From Sphingobacteriales bacterium 44-61 (GTDB lineage Bacteria > Bacteroidota > Bacteroidia > Chitinophagales > Chitinophagaceae), in assembly GCA_001898405.1 (NCBI GenBank), contig MKTW01000020.1, positions 62,001 through 126,000 of the forward strand: a stretch of 64,000 bases of DNA, in the 5' to 3' direction. Of the stretch, positions 55,861 to 64,000 are shown piece after piece. Made by a program: the position numbers and the translations under genes. Every line of letters begins with the position of its first letter. The first letter of the stretch is position 1. Below the pieces are notes generated by a model. The model had not been told where the DNA came from and did not search any database. It was given only the letters and a program-made list of their open reading frames with translations.

Positions 55861-58800
55861 TTATTCATTAGTAAATTCCTCAGCATCTACCACCAGCAGG
55901 CCGTGGCTATGACCATGATCGCTGCAGGTAAACATAAGCTGGTAGCTGGGTTGTGCAGGCATTACTGCGCCGCCATTTCTCTTTTCACCGTTCATTTTAC
56001 GGATCAGGCGATTCCTTTCCAGGTCAACCAGTTTCTGCATTTGCTCATCTTTCGCACGGTCAAAGTAGATGGTACCGTCAACAATGGTATAAAGGGATTT
56101 TGCATAAATGCTCAGCGGATGATCGCTCCAGAGCACCACGTCACCATCTTTACCTACTTTCAGGCTGCCTACGCGGTCATCCACATGCAGCATTTTAGCA
56201 GGGTTCAGCGTTACCATTTTCCATGCATCTTCCTCTGACACACCACCGTATTTCACGATCTTGGCTGCTTCCTGGTTAAGGCGGCGGGCCATTTCAGCGT
56301 CATCAGAATTGATAGCTACATTCAGACCAACATTGTGCATGATAGCAGCATTGTAAGGAATAGCGTCTTCCACTTCCATTTTATATGCCCACCAATCAGA
56401 GAAGGTTGCAGCATTCGCTCCGTGTTCTTTCATTTTATCTGCTACTTTATAGCCTTCCAGGATATGGGTAAATGTATTGTATTTGTAACCCATCCTGTTG
56501 GCTACTTCTATAGAGCCCAGGATCTCGCTTTGCACATAAGAGTGACAGGTGATAAAGCGTTTGTTGTTCAGGATCTCCACTAAAGCATCCAGTTCAAGGT
56601 CGCGGCGCGGAGCTACAGCCGTTACACCTTTCTTGCCTTTATTGGCCTCATATTCCTTCCAGGCTTTCTGGTAATCTTTTGCTCTGGTGAAAGCATCTAC
56701 CAGCACCTGTTCAACACCCATACGGGTATCGGGATAGCGGATATTATTATTGGAGCCATTGGAACGTTTTACGTTTTCACCCAGGGCAAATTTGATCTGG
56801 CCATCCCAGTTCTTAAACTTCAATCCATCATCATTGGCACCCCAGCGCAGTTTGATCAGTTGTGTTTGTCCACCGATCACGTTGGCTGAGCCGTGCAGGA
56901 TATGCGAGGTGGTAACGCCACCGCTCAATTGACGATAGATATTGATGTCTTCAGGATTCAGGTTGTCACCAATCCTCACTTCAGAAGTCACGCTCTGGCC
57001 ACCTTCGTTAATAGAAGCAACAGCAATATGAGAGTGTTCGTCGATGATGCCTGCTGTTACGTGCTTGCCTGTTCCGTCAATTACACGGGCACCTGCGTCA
57101 GAAAGGTTTTTGCCTACACCGGCGATCTTGCCACCTTTGATCAATACATCTGCGTTCTGGAGGATACCATCTTTTTCGTTGGTCCATACGGTCGCATTCT
57201 TGATCAGGATGGTTTCTTGCCTGGGCGCCTGGTCTTCTTCCCATCCAAATGGTTCGAAGGGATATACCACTTTACCTAAAACCGGCATTTCTTTTTTACG
57301 GGTAGTGGTATCAGGTTTTATCTCGGCGGCTTTTACCAGTGAGGCAGTCCACGTTAATGAATTACCGGAAGAGTCGAGGCCGGTACCATTCCATTCAGAA
57401 CCGGTGCTTACACCACTGAGGCGTATGGCAGAAGCGGGCAATTGGTCAGCACCACCCATCATACCACCACGGCCAAATCCGCCTGCTCCTGGTCTTGCGC
57501 CACCGGCAGGGGCTGCATCGGCAGCAGGGCGTTGACGGCGGGCCTGGGGAGCATAGCTCAGTTTTACCATTTTACCATCATAAGTAAATTTGGTATTCAG
57601 GGTGTCTCTGCCATAGAGGGAAACAGCGTTGGCACTTTTTACTTCCAGTGTATATTTCTCCTGTCCGGAAGGTGTATTCACCGTCAAATTGTAAGTACCG
57701 GCTATTTCGCTGACATCATCTTTCACTTTGTAGGCGATACCCTGAACATAGTTGGTAACGATCACTGATTTTTCGTTGAAGATCGGTCCGGTAGTTACCA
57801 GGAAGTTAGCCAGTTTGCCGGCTTCCAGGCTTCCTACTTTATCATAAATACCCAGCAGGGTTGCAGGTGTTTTGGTCAGCGCTTCCATCACTTTGCCTTC
57901 GCTCAGGCCATAATCCATCGCTTTGCGGAGATTGGTCCAGAACTGACCCACATTGCGGAGGTCGGAAGTGGTGAGGCAGAAAGGAATACCGGCTTTTTCA
58001 AATGCAGCAGCATTGGTGGGGGCCAGTTCCCAGTGCTTCATGGTATTGAGGGATACAAAACGTGCATCGCTAGGATCTTCCACATCCATTGCCTGTGGAA
58101 ATTCGAGTGGTACAATGAAAGTAGCATTGGTCGCTTTCATTTCTTTGATACGCTGGTATTCGTTACTACCGGCTTTAATAACATATTGAACGCCGAATTC
58201 ATCGCCGATACGGTCAGCGCGCAGGTCATTCCATTTATCATTTGCTTCAAAAATCTGGGGAAGCCCCTGGTTATCGTTCCATGATTTCAGGCTAAGGTTA
58301 AATCCTTCGCTGGAAGGTTGGGTCTTGTACCACTGGGCGTCCAGGTAAGATTGGCGCAGCAGGGCGATCGTACCCATGAGGGAACTGGGATAGCTTTGCG
58401 TGGAGGTTCCTTTACTAAAGGAATAGTGAGCAGAGGCCTTGTCTTTAATGATCACAAGGTTCTCTTTTGCATTGGCGAGTGATACCACTACGCCTGTGCC
58501 ACGGGCAATACCATCGCGGACATGAGAAAGTACGGTACCAAAACCAGCTTCCCTTAAGGGTTTGGCCTTAGCATCGTCTACAGCAAATTCTTTAACGGCA
58601 TCCACATCCGCTTTGATGGCCTGGTTCCAGCCATAGGGTCCTTTGATATTTGAGGTCAGTTGCGCCTGTCCGAAACCACCGAATCCGCCCGGGCCACCGG
58701 CACGTTGAGGAGCGGGGATCCCGTAATCAGCATAGATATCTATGAAAGAAGGATAGATGTATTTGCCCTGGCAATTTACTTCTACAGCGCCGGCAGGAAC

Positions 58801-59031
58801 TTTCAATCCTGCGCCTATGGCTGTGATCTTTCCATCTTTGATAACGAGAGTAGCATTACTTAATGTGGTTGCACCGTCCTTTACGATAGTGGCATTGGTG
58901 AAGGCATAGTATCCGTGCCGTGGATCGGCCACCCCATTTACAGGAAAGGTTTCCTGTGCAGAGAGTCTGGGTGCTACGGAAATAAGAGCCCACGCAAAAA
59001 CCAATTCGTAGATGAATTTGGATTTTCTCAT
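55861..59031 (-). CDS. large secreted double amidohydrolase
   Basis: 1056 residues with an N-terminal signal peptide. Two amidohydrolase domains: residues about 30-430 (ending KVMEALTKTPATLLGIYDKVGSLEAGKLANFLVTTG) and about 600-1020 (ILIKNATVWTNEKDGILQNADVLIKGGKIAGVGK, ITAGIIDEHSHIA with HxH, HSYVQSEI, and AWKMVTLNPAKMLHVDDRVGSLKVGKDGDVVLWSDHPLS). The second carries the metal motif; the first appears less conserved (FIDIYADYG in place of HxH). Periplasmic or surface peptidase/imidase is likely. Ten bp upstream of the single amidohydrolase, in one transcript. Confidence 0.9.
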   Translation of the reverse strand: MRKSKFIYELVFAWALISVAPRLSAQETFPVNGVADPRHGYYAFTNATIVKDGATTLSNATLVIKDGKITAIGAGLKVPAGAVEVNCQGKYIYPSFIDIYADYGIPAPQRAGGPGGFGGFGQAQLTSNIKGPYGWNQAIKADVDAVKEFAVDDAKAKPLREAGFGTVLSHVRDGIARGTGVVVSLANAKENLVIIKDKASAHYSFSKGTSTQSYPSSLMGTIALLRQSYLDAQWYKTQPSSEGFNLSLKSWNDNQGLPQIFEANDKWNDLRADRIGDEFGVQYVIKAGSNEYQRIKEMKATNATFIVPLEFPQAMDVEDPSDARFVSLNTMKHWELAPTNAAAFEKAGIPFCLTTSDLRNVGQFWTNLRKAMDYGLSEGKVMEALTKTPATLLGIYDKVGSLEAGKLANFLVTTGPIFNEKSVIVTNYVQGIAYKVKDDVSEIAGTYNLTVNTPSGQEKYTLEVKSANAVSLYGRDTLNTKFTYDGKMVKLSYAPQARRQRPAADAAPAGGARPGAGGFGRGGMMGGADQLPASAIRLSGVSTGSEWNGTGLDSSGNSLTWTASLVKAAEIKPDTTTRKKEMPVLGKVVYPFEPFGWEEDQAPRQETILIKNATVWTNEKDGILQNADVLIKGGKIAGVGKNLSDAGARVIDGTGKHVTAGIIDEHSHIAVASINEGGQSVTSEVRIGDNLNPEDINIYRQLSGGVTTSHILHGSANVIGGQTQLIKLRWGANDDGLKFKNWDGQIKFALGENVKRSNGSNNNIRYPDTRMGVEQVLVDAFTRAKDYQKAWKEYEANKGKKGVTAVAPRRDLELDALVEILNNKRFITCHSYVQSEILGSIEVANRMGYKYNTFTHILEGYKVADKMKEHGANAATFSDWWAYKMEVEDAIPYNAAIMHNVGLNVAINSDDAEMARRLNQEAAKIVKYGGVSEEDAWKMVTLNPAKMLHVDDRVGSLKVGKDGDVVLWSDHPLSIYAKSLYTIVDGTIYFDRAKDEQMQKLVDLERNRLIRKMNGEKRNGGAVMPAQPSYQLMFTCSDHGHSHGLLVVDAEEFTNE

Positions 59032-59128
59032 TGCAATTTAGTTTTTTAATTAGATGATTTTTCGATGTGATACTTGCGCTTAAACGGGAGTCGAATGTAA
59101 TGCAATTAGAGGAAAAATGGCGATGTGT

Positions 59129-59166
59129 GTTGTTCGATGACCATCGAACAACTTTAATTACCTTTG
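59129..59166 (+). promoter_or_regulatory. deoC promoter with 24-bp palindromic operator
   Basis: GTTGTTCGATG (59129-59139), spacer AC, CATCGAACAAC (59142-59152): a perfect 11-bp inverted repeat. TACCTTTG at 59159-59166 is an exact TAnnTTTG box, 21 bp before the deoC ATG. The palindrome covers the -33 region, as for a repressor or class II activator. No good TTG sits 20 nt upstream. Confidence 0.65.
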
Positions 59167-59187
59167 ATCTCCTTAACCTTATACATT

Positions 59188-60108
59188 ATGGCTACTGCCA
59201 AAAGCTTGCTCACAGTCCCTGACTTTGCTCTCTCTCCCCGCATCGACCAGGTAGGTGTGGAAGAAAGGGCTGCCCGCTTCACCACCCGGAGCATCAAAAA
59301 AGAATCCAAGCTCAATGGACTGAAGTTAGTGTTGAATATGATCGATCTTACCACACTGGAAGGGAAAGACACGGATGGAAAGGTGAAACAGCTTTGTTAT
59401 AAAGCCATTCACCCACATGATGCTGTACCCGGCATTCCTACCGTGGCAGCCGTATGTGTGTACCCTTCCATGGTAAAAGTGGCCAAAAAAGCCCTGGGCG
59501 ATTCAGGTATCCGCGTCGCTTCCGTTGCTACAGCCTTTCCCAGCGGTCAGGCCCCCCGTGATGTAAAGATCAGGGACACCCGCTATGCCGTGAATGAAGG
59601 AGCTGATGAAATTGATATGGTGATCAGCCGGGGAAAATTCCATGCAGGTGAATACAATTTTGTGTTTGACGAAATAGCCGCTATCAAAGAAGCCTCTGGC
59701 GAAGCCAGGCTGAAAGTGATCCTTGAAACAGGTGAGCTCGGCAGTTTTGATAAAGTAAGACGCGCCAGTGAGATCGCCATGTATGCCGGTGCCGACTTTA
59801 TCAAAACCTCTACCGGCAAAATACAACCAGCTGCCACCATGCCCGTAACACTGGTGATGTTGGAAGCTATCAGGGACTTTTATTACAAAACCGGCAGAAT
59901 GGTGGGAATGAAACCAGCCGGTGGCATTTCCAAATCAAAACTGGCCTTGCACTACCTGGTGATGGTGAAAGAAGTGCTGGGTGAAGACTGGCTCAATAAT
60001 GAATGGTTCCGCTTTGGCGCCAGCAGCCTGGCGAACGATGTGCTGATGCAGATCGTTAAAGAACATACCGGGCTGTATCAAAGTGGAAATTATTTCAGTG
60101 TAGACTGA
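59188..60108 (+). CDS. deoC: deoxyribose-phosphate aldolase
   Basis: 306 residues from ATG 59188. Class I aldolase: VKQLCYKAIHPHD.VPGIPTVAAVCVYPSMV, VILETGELGS, and ADFIKTSTGKIQPAATMP with the Schiff-base Lys in FIKTSTGK. It splits deoxyribose 5-phosphate to glyceraldehyde 3-phosphate and acetaldehyde. It is long for DeoC (the N-terminal ~50 residues are extra). 24 bp before an aldehyde dehydrogenase, the probable acetaldehyde consumer. Confidence 0.94.
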   Translation: MATAKSLLTVPDFALSPRIDQVGVEERAARFTTRSIKKESKLNGLKLVLNMIDLTTLEGKDTDGKVKQLCYKAIHPHDAVPGIPTVAAVCVYPSMVKVAKKALGDSGIRVASVATAFPSGQAPRDVKIRDTRYAVNEGADEIDMVISRGKFHAGEYNFVFDEIAAIKEASGEARLKVILETGELGSFDKVRRASEIAMYAGADFIKTSTGKIQPAATMPVTLVMLEAIRDFYYKTGRMVGMKPAGGISKSKLALHYLVMVKEVLGEDWLNNEWFRFGASSLANDVLMQIVKEHTGLYQSGNYFSVD

Positions 60109-60132
60109 TGTTTAAAATTTAAACTTATATCA

Positions 60133-61641
60133 ATGGCTGTTACCAAGAAAAAAGCTGCTCCTAAAAAATCCAACACGGTCAAACTGAAGTTTGATACAAG
60201 CTGGAACTATGCCCCGGCTCCGGAAAGCAAAAGCGCGGCCACCATACATAAGCAATACGATCTTTTTATCAATGGCGAATGGCAGAAACCATCCGGGAAA
60301 AAATATTTCGATACCATTAACCCCGCTACAGAAGAAAAGCTGAGCGAAGTGGCCATGGCTAACGAAGCTGACACCAATAAAGCAGTGACTGCCGCCCGTA
60401 ATGCTTATGAAAAAGTGTGGAAGAAAATGCCTGCCAAAGAAAGAGGAAAATATATCTTCCGCATTGCGCGCATGATACAGGAGAAAGCACGCGAACTGGC
60501 CGTGATAGAAACGCTTGATGGAGGCAAACCCATACGCGAAAGCCGCGACTTTGATGTGCCTACAGCAGCCAATCACTTTTTTTATTATGCAGGCTGGGCC
60601 GATAAGCTGGAATATGCATTCCCTAACCGGCAGGCTTCTCCATTAGGCGTAGCCGGCCAGATCATTCCCTGGAATTTCCCTTTATTAATGGCTGCCTGGA
60701 AAATAGCCCCTGCACTGGCTACCGGTAATACCGTCGTCTTAAAACCTGCAGAAACCACCCCGCTCACTGCCCTGAAACTGGCAGAGATCATACAGGAAGC
60801 AGACCTTCCTCCGGGCGTGGTAAACATTCTGACCGGTGCAGGAGAAACAGGTGCCTCTATCGTTAATCACCCCGGCATCGATAAGATCGCCTTCACCGGC
60901 TCCACAGAAGTGGGCAAACTGATACAAAGAGCAATAGCCGGCACAAATAAAAAAGCCACACTCGAACTGGGCGGAAAAGCCGCCAACATCATCTTTGAAG
61001 ATGCACCGATCGACCAGGCAGTGGAAGGCGTCATCAACGGAATATTTTTTAACCAGGGACATGTATGCTGCGCAGGCTCGCGCCTGTACGTGCAGGAATC
61101 CATTGCCAAACAGGTGATCCGCAAACTGAAAGACCGTATCGAAACATTGATCGTAGGCGACCCGATAGATAAGAATACAGATATCGGCGCCATCAATTCA
61201 AAACAGCAACTCGATACCATCCACAAATATTTAAACATTGGGAAAAAAGAAGGAGCAGAAATGTACGAAAGCTCCTGCCCTTTACCACGCAAAGGCTACT
61301 TCTGCCGGCCTACCATTTTTACCAATGTGGCGCAAAGCAGCCGGATTGCACAGGAAGAAATATTCGGACCAGTGCTGGCAGTGCTCACTTTCCGCACAGA
61401 TGATGAAGTAATTGAAAAAGCCAACAATTCACCCTACGGACTGAGTGCCGGTGTCTGGACCGACAAAGGCTCTAAAATATTCAATATGACAAAGCGTATG
61501 CGAGCCGGCGTCGTTTGGGCCAACACATTCAACAAATTCGATCCCTCTTCTCCCTTCGGTGGTTACAAAGAAAGCGGCTTTGGACGAGAAGGTGGATTAC
61601 ACGGCTTAATGCCCTACATCAATTTAACGCATCAATCATAA
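60133..61641 (+). CDS. aldehyde dehydrogenase, catalytic
   Basis: 502 residues with a Lys/Ala-rich start (TKKKAAPKKSNTVKLKFD). ALDH motifs: GQIIPWNFPLLMAAWKIAPALATGNTVVLKPAE, LELGGKAANII (Glu), FFNQGHVCCAGSRLYV (nucleophile Cys), EEIFGPVLAVLTF. It probably oxidises acetaldehyde from DeoC. Second in the deoC cluster. Confidence 0.95.
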   Translation: MAVTKKKAAPKKSNTVKLKFDTSWNYAPAPESKSAATIHKQYDLFINGEWQKPSGKKYFDTINPATEEKLSEVAMANEADTNKAVTAARNAYEKVWKKMPAKERGKYIFRIARMIQEKARELAVIETLDGGKPIRESRDFDVPTAANHFFYYAGWADKLEYAFPNRQASPLGVAGQIIPWNFPLLMAAWKIAPALATGNTVVLKPAETTPLTALKLAEIIQEADLPPGVVNILTGAGETGASIVNHPGIDKIAFTGSTEVGKLIQRAIAGTNKKATLELGGKAANIIFEDAPIDQAVEGVINGIFFNQGHVCCAGSRLYVQESIAKQVIRKLKDRIETLIVGDPIDKNTDIGAINSKQQLDTIHKYLNIGKKEGAEMYESSCPLPRKGYFCRPTIFTNVAQSSRIAQEEIFGPVLAVLTFRTDDEVIEKANNSPYGLSAGVWTDKGSKIFNMTKRMRAGVVWANTFNKFDPSSPFGGYKESGFGREGGLHGLMPYINLTHQS

Positions 61642-61647
61642 ACGATC

Positions 61648-61707
61648 CCTTCCCGTCTTCCCGCCTTACCGGTAAAAATTTACCGGTAAGGCGGGAAGAC
61701 GGGAAGG
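61648..61707. repeat. palindromic hairpin element, copy 2
   Basis: Perfect inverted repeat: 28-nt arms 61648-61675 and 61680-61707, loop AAAT. Arm sequence equals copy 1 at 5426-5487 (which has one more pair at the outer end). It sits 6 bp after the ALDH stop and 41 bp before the second ALDH-like gene. No T-tract follows on the plus strand. Confidence 0.9.
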
Positions 61708-61748
61708 ATGACACTCAAATTGTCTGAACACTCTTTAATAAATTGTAT

Positions 61749-62699
61749 ATGTCAAAAACTTCTGTTCATACCACTTCCTTACATACAAACGGTAACGGAA
61801 CCGGTACTACTGAAACAAAAAGACTTGAAGTGCTGAAGACATACAAAATATACATCGGTGGCCAGTTCCCGAGAACTGAATCCGGCCGTTACTATATTCC
61901 TGTAAACAACGAAGGAAAAAAATTAGCTAACGTATGTTTAAGCTCCCGTAAAGATTTTCGCAATGCAGTAGTAGCCGCCCGCGCTGCATTTGGTGGCTGG
62001 AGTGGAAGAGCTGCTTTCAACCGCAGCCAGATACTGTACCGGATGGCTGAAATGCTGGAAGGAAGAAGAATGCAGTTCATTGATGAATTAATGCAGCAAG
62101 ACGCTTCAAGAGCTGCAGCTGAAAAAGAAGTTGACCTTGCTGTTGACCGGCTTATTTATTATGCCGGCTGGTGTGATAAATACCAGCAACTGTTCAGCAG
62201 TGTGAATCCCGTGGCCAGTTCGCATTTTAATTTCTCTGTGCCGGAGCCCACCGGTGTTGTCTCCATCATTGCTCCACAGCAGGATTCATTGTTGGGACTT
62301 ATTTCCGTAATCTCACCGGTGATTGCCGGCGGCAATACCTGTGTGGTACTCGCATCGGAATCCAAACCGCTCTGTGCCGTCACTTTTGCTGAAGTGCTGA
62401 ACTCTTCCGATCTGCCCGGAGGTGTGGTAAATATCCTTACCGGTAAGCCTTCTGAACTGGCATCCTGGTTTGTGGACCACATGGATGTGAATGCAACCAT
62501 TTATTGCGAAAAAGACACTGATATACAGAGAATGATGCGGGAAAAATCGGCGCTCAACCTGAAAAGGGTCTTTTTTTATGACCAAACGGATTGGACAGCC
62601 GCTGAAAGCCAGTCGCCTTATTTCATTTTTGACACACAAGAAATAAAAACTACCTGGCATCCGGTTGAAAATATTGCAGGCGCCGGCGGCGGATATTAA
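61749..62699 (+). CDS. truncated ALDH-family protein lacking the catalytic domain
   Basis: 316 residues. It covers only the N-terminal ALDH half: IYIGGQFPRTESGRYYIPV, FRNAVVAARAAFGGWSGRAAFNRSQILYRMAEMLEGRR, PTGVVSIIAPQQDSLLGLISVISPVIAGGNTCVVLASESKPL, GVVNILTGKPSEL. The domain with the nucleophilic Cys is absent, and the Glu motif also. The frame is otherwise intact and codon use is normal, so it is likely a pseudoenzyme partner of the upstream ALDH, not a fresh pseudogene. DeoC-ALDH-ALDH clusters with such a short member are known in other genomes. It ends in AGAGGGY. Confidence 0.85.
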   Translation: MSKTSVHTTSLHTNGNGTGTTETKRLEVLKTYKIYIGGQFPRTESGRYYIPVNNEGKKLANVCLSSRKDFRNAVVAARAAFGGWSGRAAFNRSQILYRMAEMLEGRRMQFIDELMQQDASRAAAEKEVDLAVDRLIYYAGWCDKYQQLFSSVNPVASSHFNFSVPEPTGVVSIIAPQQDSLLGLISVISPVIAGGNTCVVLASESKPLCAVTFAEVLNSSDLPGGVVNILTGKPSELASWFVDHMDVNATIYCEKDTDIQRMMREKSALNLKRVFFYDQTDWTAAESQSPYFIFDTQEIKTTWHPVENIAGAGGGY

Positions 62700-62816
62700 G
62701 TTTGCCATTTATCCCGGTACATGGATTTTTATTTAAATAATCATAAAAACCCTGCATTTTACTCATCCGGGAAACCCTGATTCCTGTTTTGGTAAGATAT
62801 TTGGAAATAAGATCGC

Positions 62817-63260
62817 ATGAAAAAATTGTTTACCCTGCTTTGCACGCTTTTCTCGCTGGCCACTTATGCCCAGAATACGTTAACGACGGACAGTGGACAG
62901 GTAACTGTTCATAAAGACCCCCGCCTGGACTTGCTGATCACCAAACAGGCAGAGATCAATGAAGTAACCAGCCGCGATGCGCGGAAAACCGGTAAGGGAT
63001 TCCGTTTGCTGATCATCAGCACTACCAGCCGGGAAGAAGCGATTGCTGCGAAAACAAAAGTGTATACCTATTTCCCGGAGTTGAAACCTTATCTCTGGCA
63101 TCAATCTCCTTACTATAAACTGAAGGCTGGTAATTTTAAAGACAGAAAAGACGCAGAGACCTACCAGCAGAAATTGAATACCTATTTTCCCAAAGGAGTA
63201 TTTGTAATGAATGATATAATTGAGCTGAAGCCGGAGAAGAACCGGTTTGAAGATCAATAA
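62817..63260 (+). CDS. secreted SPOR-like protein
   Basis: 147 residues with a signal peptide (FTLLCTLFSLATYAQ). The last ~80 residues look like a SPOR domain (GFRLLIISTTSREEAIAAKTKVYTYFPELKPYLWHQSPYYKLKAGNFKDRKDAETYQQKLNTYFPKGVFVMNDII). SPOR domains bind denuded peptidoglycan. Periplasmic. A terminator follows. Confidence 0.82.
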   Translation: MKKLFTLLCTLFSLATYAQNTLTTDSGQVTVHKDPRLDLLITKQAEINEVTSRDARKTGKGFRLLIISTTSREEAIAAKTKVYTYFPELKPYLWHQSPYYKLKAGNFKDRKDAETYQQKLNTYFPKGVFVMNDIIELKPEKNRFEDQ

Positions 63261-63282
63261 CCTTTTGACATCAGCATATAAT

Positions 63283-63313
63283 AAAACCCATTTGCTTTTG
63301 CAGGTGGGTTTTT
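63283..63313 (+). terminator. intrinsic terminator after the SPOR-like gene
   Basis: AAACCCA (63284-63290) pairs with TGGGTTT (63305-63311), with an inner TGC/GCA step and a T-run. It lies 23 bp after the stop. Confidence 0.85.
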
Positions 63314-63325
63314 AGTTTGCAGAGA

Positions 63326-63363
63326 GTATCGCAAAGAGCGCAACCTAGCGCTCTTTGCGATAC
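63326..63363. promoter_or_regulatory. 16-bp perfect hairpin overlapping the M20 gene promoter
   Basis: Arms 63326-63341 and 63348-63363 are perfectly complementary (GTATCGCAAAGAGCGC and its complement), loop AACCTA. The right arm contains the TTTG that would be the -33 box of the next promoter. It has no T-tract. It could be an operator or RNA element. Confidence 0.6.
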
Positions 63364-63383
63364 AAATCCTTTAAGTACTTTTG
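63354..63383 (+). promoter_or_regulatory. Bacteroidota-type promoter of the M20 gene, near-leaderless
   Basis: TTTG (63354-63357), an 18-nt spacer and TACTTTTG (63376-63383), an exact TAnnTTTG box. The ATG is only 5 nt downstream, so the transcript would start at or next to the start codon. Confidence 0.55.
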
Positions 63384-63387
63384 TTCC

Positions 63388-64000
63388 ATGCTAGAAAAGA
63401 TCAAGTCCCTCGCAAAGCAATACGCTCCTGAGTTTGTTGATATCCGTCATCACCTGCATGCGCATCCGGAACTAAGCTACCAGGAATTCGAAACAGCCCG
63501 TTTCGTACAGCAAAAGCTACAGGAGTTCGGTATCCCTTTTGAAATAAAAGCCACTACCGGCGTTATCGGGTTGATCAAAGGAAAGAACCCTGATAAAAGG
63601 ACCATTGCTTTAAGAGCGGATATGGATGCCCTTCCCATCCAGGAAGAAAACAATATTCCTTACAGATCCACCCGCGAAGGGGTAATGCACGCTTGCGGGC
63701 ATGATGTGCACACAACCTGTCTTTTAGGAGCTGCCAAAATATTGAATGAACTGAAAGATGAATGGGAAGGTACTGTGAAACTGATCTTTCAGCCGGGTGA
63801 AGAAAAAAATCCTGGCGGTGCCAGCCTGCTGATCAAAGAAGGAGTACTCGAAAACCCCAGACCTTCCTGCATATTCGGATTACATGTGCATCCGGGACTG
63901 GCTGTGGGAAAAATGAGTTTCCGCAGTGGTAAGGTAATGGCCAGCGCCGATGAATTATATATCACTATCAAAGGAAAGGGGGGGCATGCTGCTTCTCCGC
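63388..64000 (+). CDS. M20-family amidohydrolase, cut by window edge
   Basis: The first 204 codons are visible. M20/amidohydrolase motifs: RHHLHAHPELSYQEFETARFV, TIALRADMDALPIQE, HACGHDVHTTCLLGAAKIL, LIFQPGEEKNPGGASLLIKEG, GLHVHPGL. This is an N-acyl-amino-acid or hippurate-type hydrolase with two metals. Cytoplasmic. It continues past 64000. Confidence 0.93.
   Translation, partial: MLEKIKSLAKQYAPEFVDIRHHLHAHPELSYQEFETARFVQQKLQEFGIPFEIKATTGVIGLIKGKNPDKRTIALRADMDALPIQEENNIPYRSTREGVMHACGHDVHTTCLLGAAKILNELKDEWEGTVKLIFQPGEEKNPGGASLLIKEGVLENPRPSCIFGLHVHPGLAVGKMSFRSGKVMASADELYITIKGKGGHAASP

Noticed and set aside
1-64000. CRISPR arrays, tRNA or rRNA genes, transposases, integrases
   Set aside because: I looked in all intergenic stretches and found no spaced repeats, no cloverleaf-type sequence and no transposase-like frames.

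Overview
The window reads as chromosome of a Bacteroidota bacterium, most likely family Chitinophagaceae (Chitinophaga/Niastella-like). Supporting signs are a T9SS C-terminal sorting domain, a TonB-dependent receptor with an N-terminal CarboxypepD_reg-like domain, LytS/LytTR two-component systems, many lipoproteins, SecA with a SEC-C tail, and promoters of the Bacteroidota type (TTG about 20 nt upstream of TAnnTTTG). It is mostly dense core-like sequence. I saw no tRNA or rRNA gene, CRISPR array, insertion sequence or integrase.

Layout. 1-7.2 kb (minus): C-terminally cut hybrid-type histidine kinase, small membrane protein, LytTR regulator, a lipoprotein module (COG3014-like, LpoB-like, small Tyr/Asn-rich secreted protein), then a second LytTR/LytS pair. 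7.4-13.3 kb (plus): TolC-RND-adaptor efflux operon divergent from that pair; the permease carries an EF-hand-like loop. 13.3-17.7 kb (minus): a decayed fragment, an AT-rich orphan gene with a probably broken start, and two secreted tail-fibre-like paralogues. 18.0-21.1 kb (plus): KefF-like oxidoreductase, KefC/CPA2 antiporter, SymE-like protein. 21.1-31.3 kb (minus): a tight five-gene operon, HD-PycTM protein, PPK1, SdiA-regulated-type propeller, a very large metallophosphoesterase/kinase-like/Omp85 protein and a GAF protein. 31.4-35.3 kb (minus): MhqD/MhqO-like pair, YceI, AraC regulator, DUF4136 lipoprotein. 35.4-39.5 kb (minus): papain-like peptidase, thioredoxin-like, hotdog and beta-CASP MBL genes. 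39.6-44.4 kb: secreted protein, then a beta-propeller phytase with its TonB receptor. 44.5-48.4 kb (minus): lysA, scpB, a lone atpG, a lipoprotein. 48.7-54 kb (plus): secA and a T9SS cargo protein. 54.0-54.5 kb: two tandem homologous small-RNA-like units. 54.5-59 kb (minus): two amidohydrolases. 59.2-62.7 kb (plus): deoC and two ALDH-family genes. 62.8 kb to the end: SPOR-like protein and a truncated M20 amidohydrolase.

The strongest candidates for something undescribed are (i) the twin small-RNA-like units at 54.1-54.5 kb, whose promoters share an extended -33 motif with the T9SS gene at 52.4 kb; (ii) the PPK1-centred operon, including its three-part 1200-residue outer-membrane enzyme and an HD-PycTM fusion; (iii) a near-identical 29-bp-stem palindrome present 56 kb apart; and (iv) the EF-hand-like loop in the RND permease. 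The two phosphate loci (PPK1 operon; phytase plus TonB receptor) suggest notable investment in phosphate handling.
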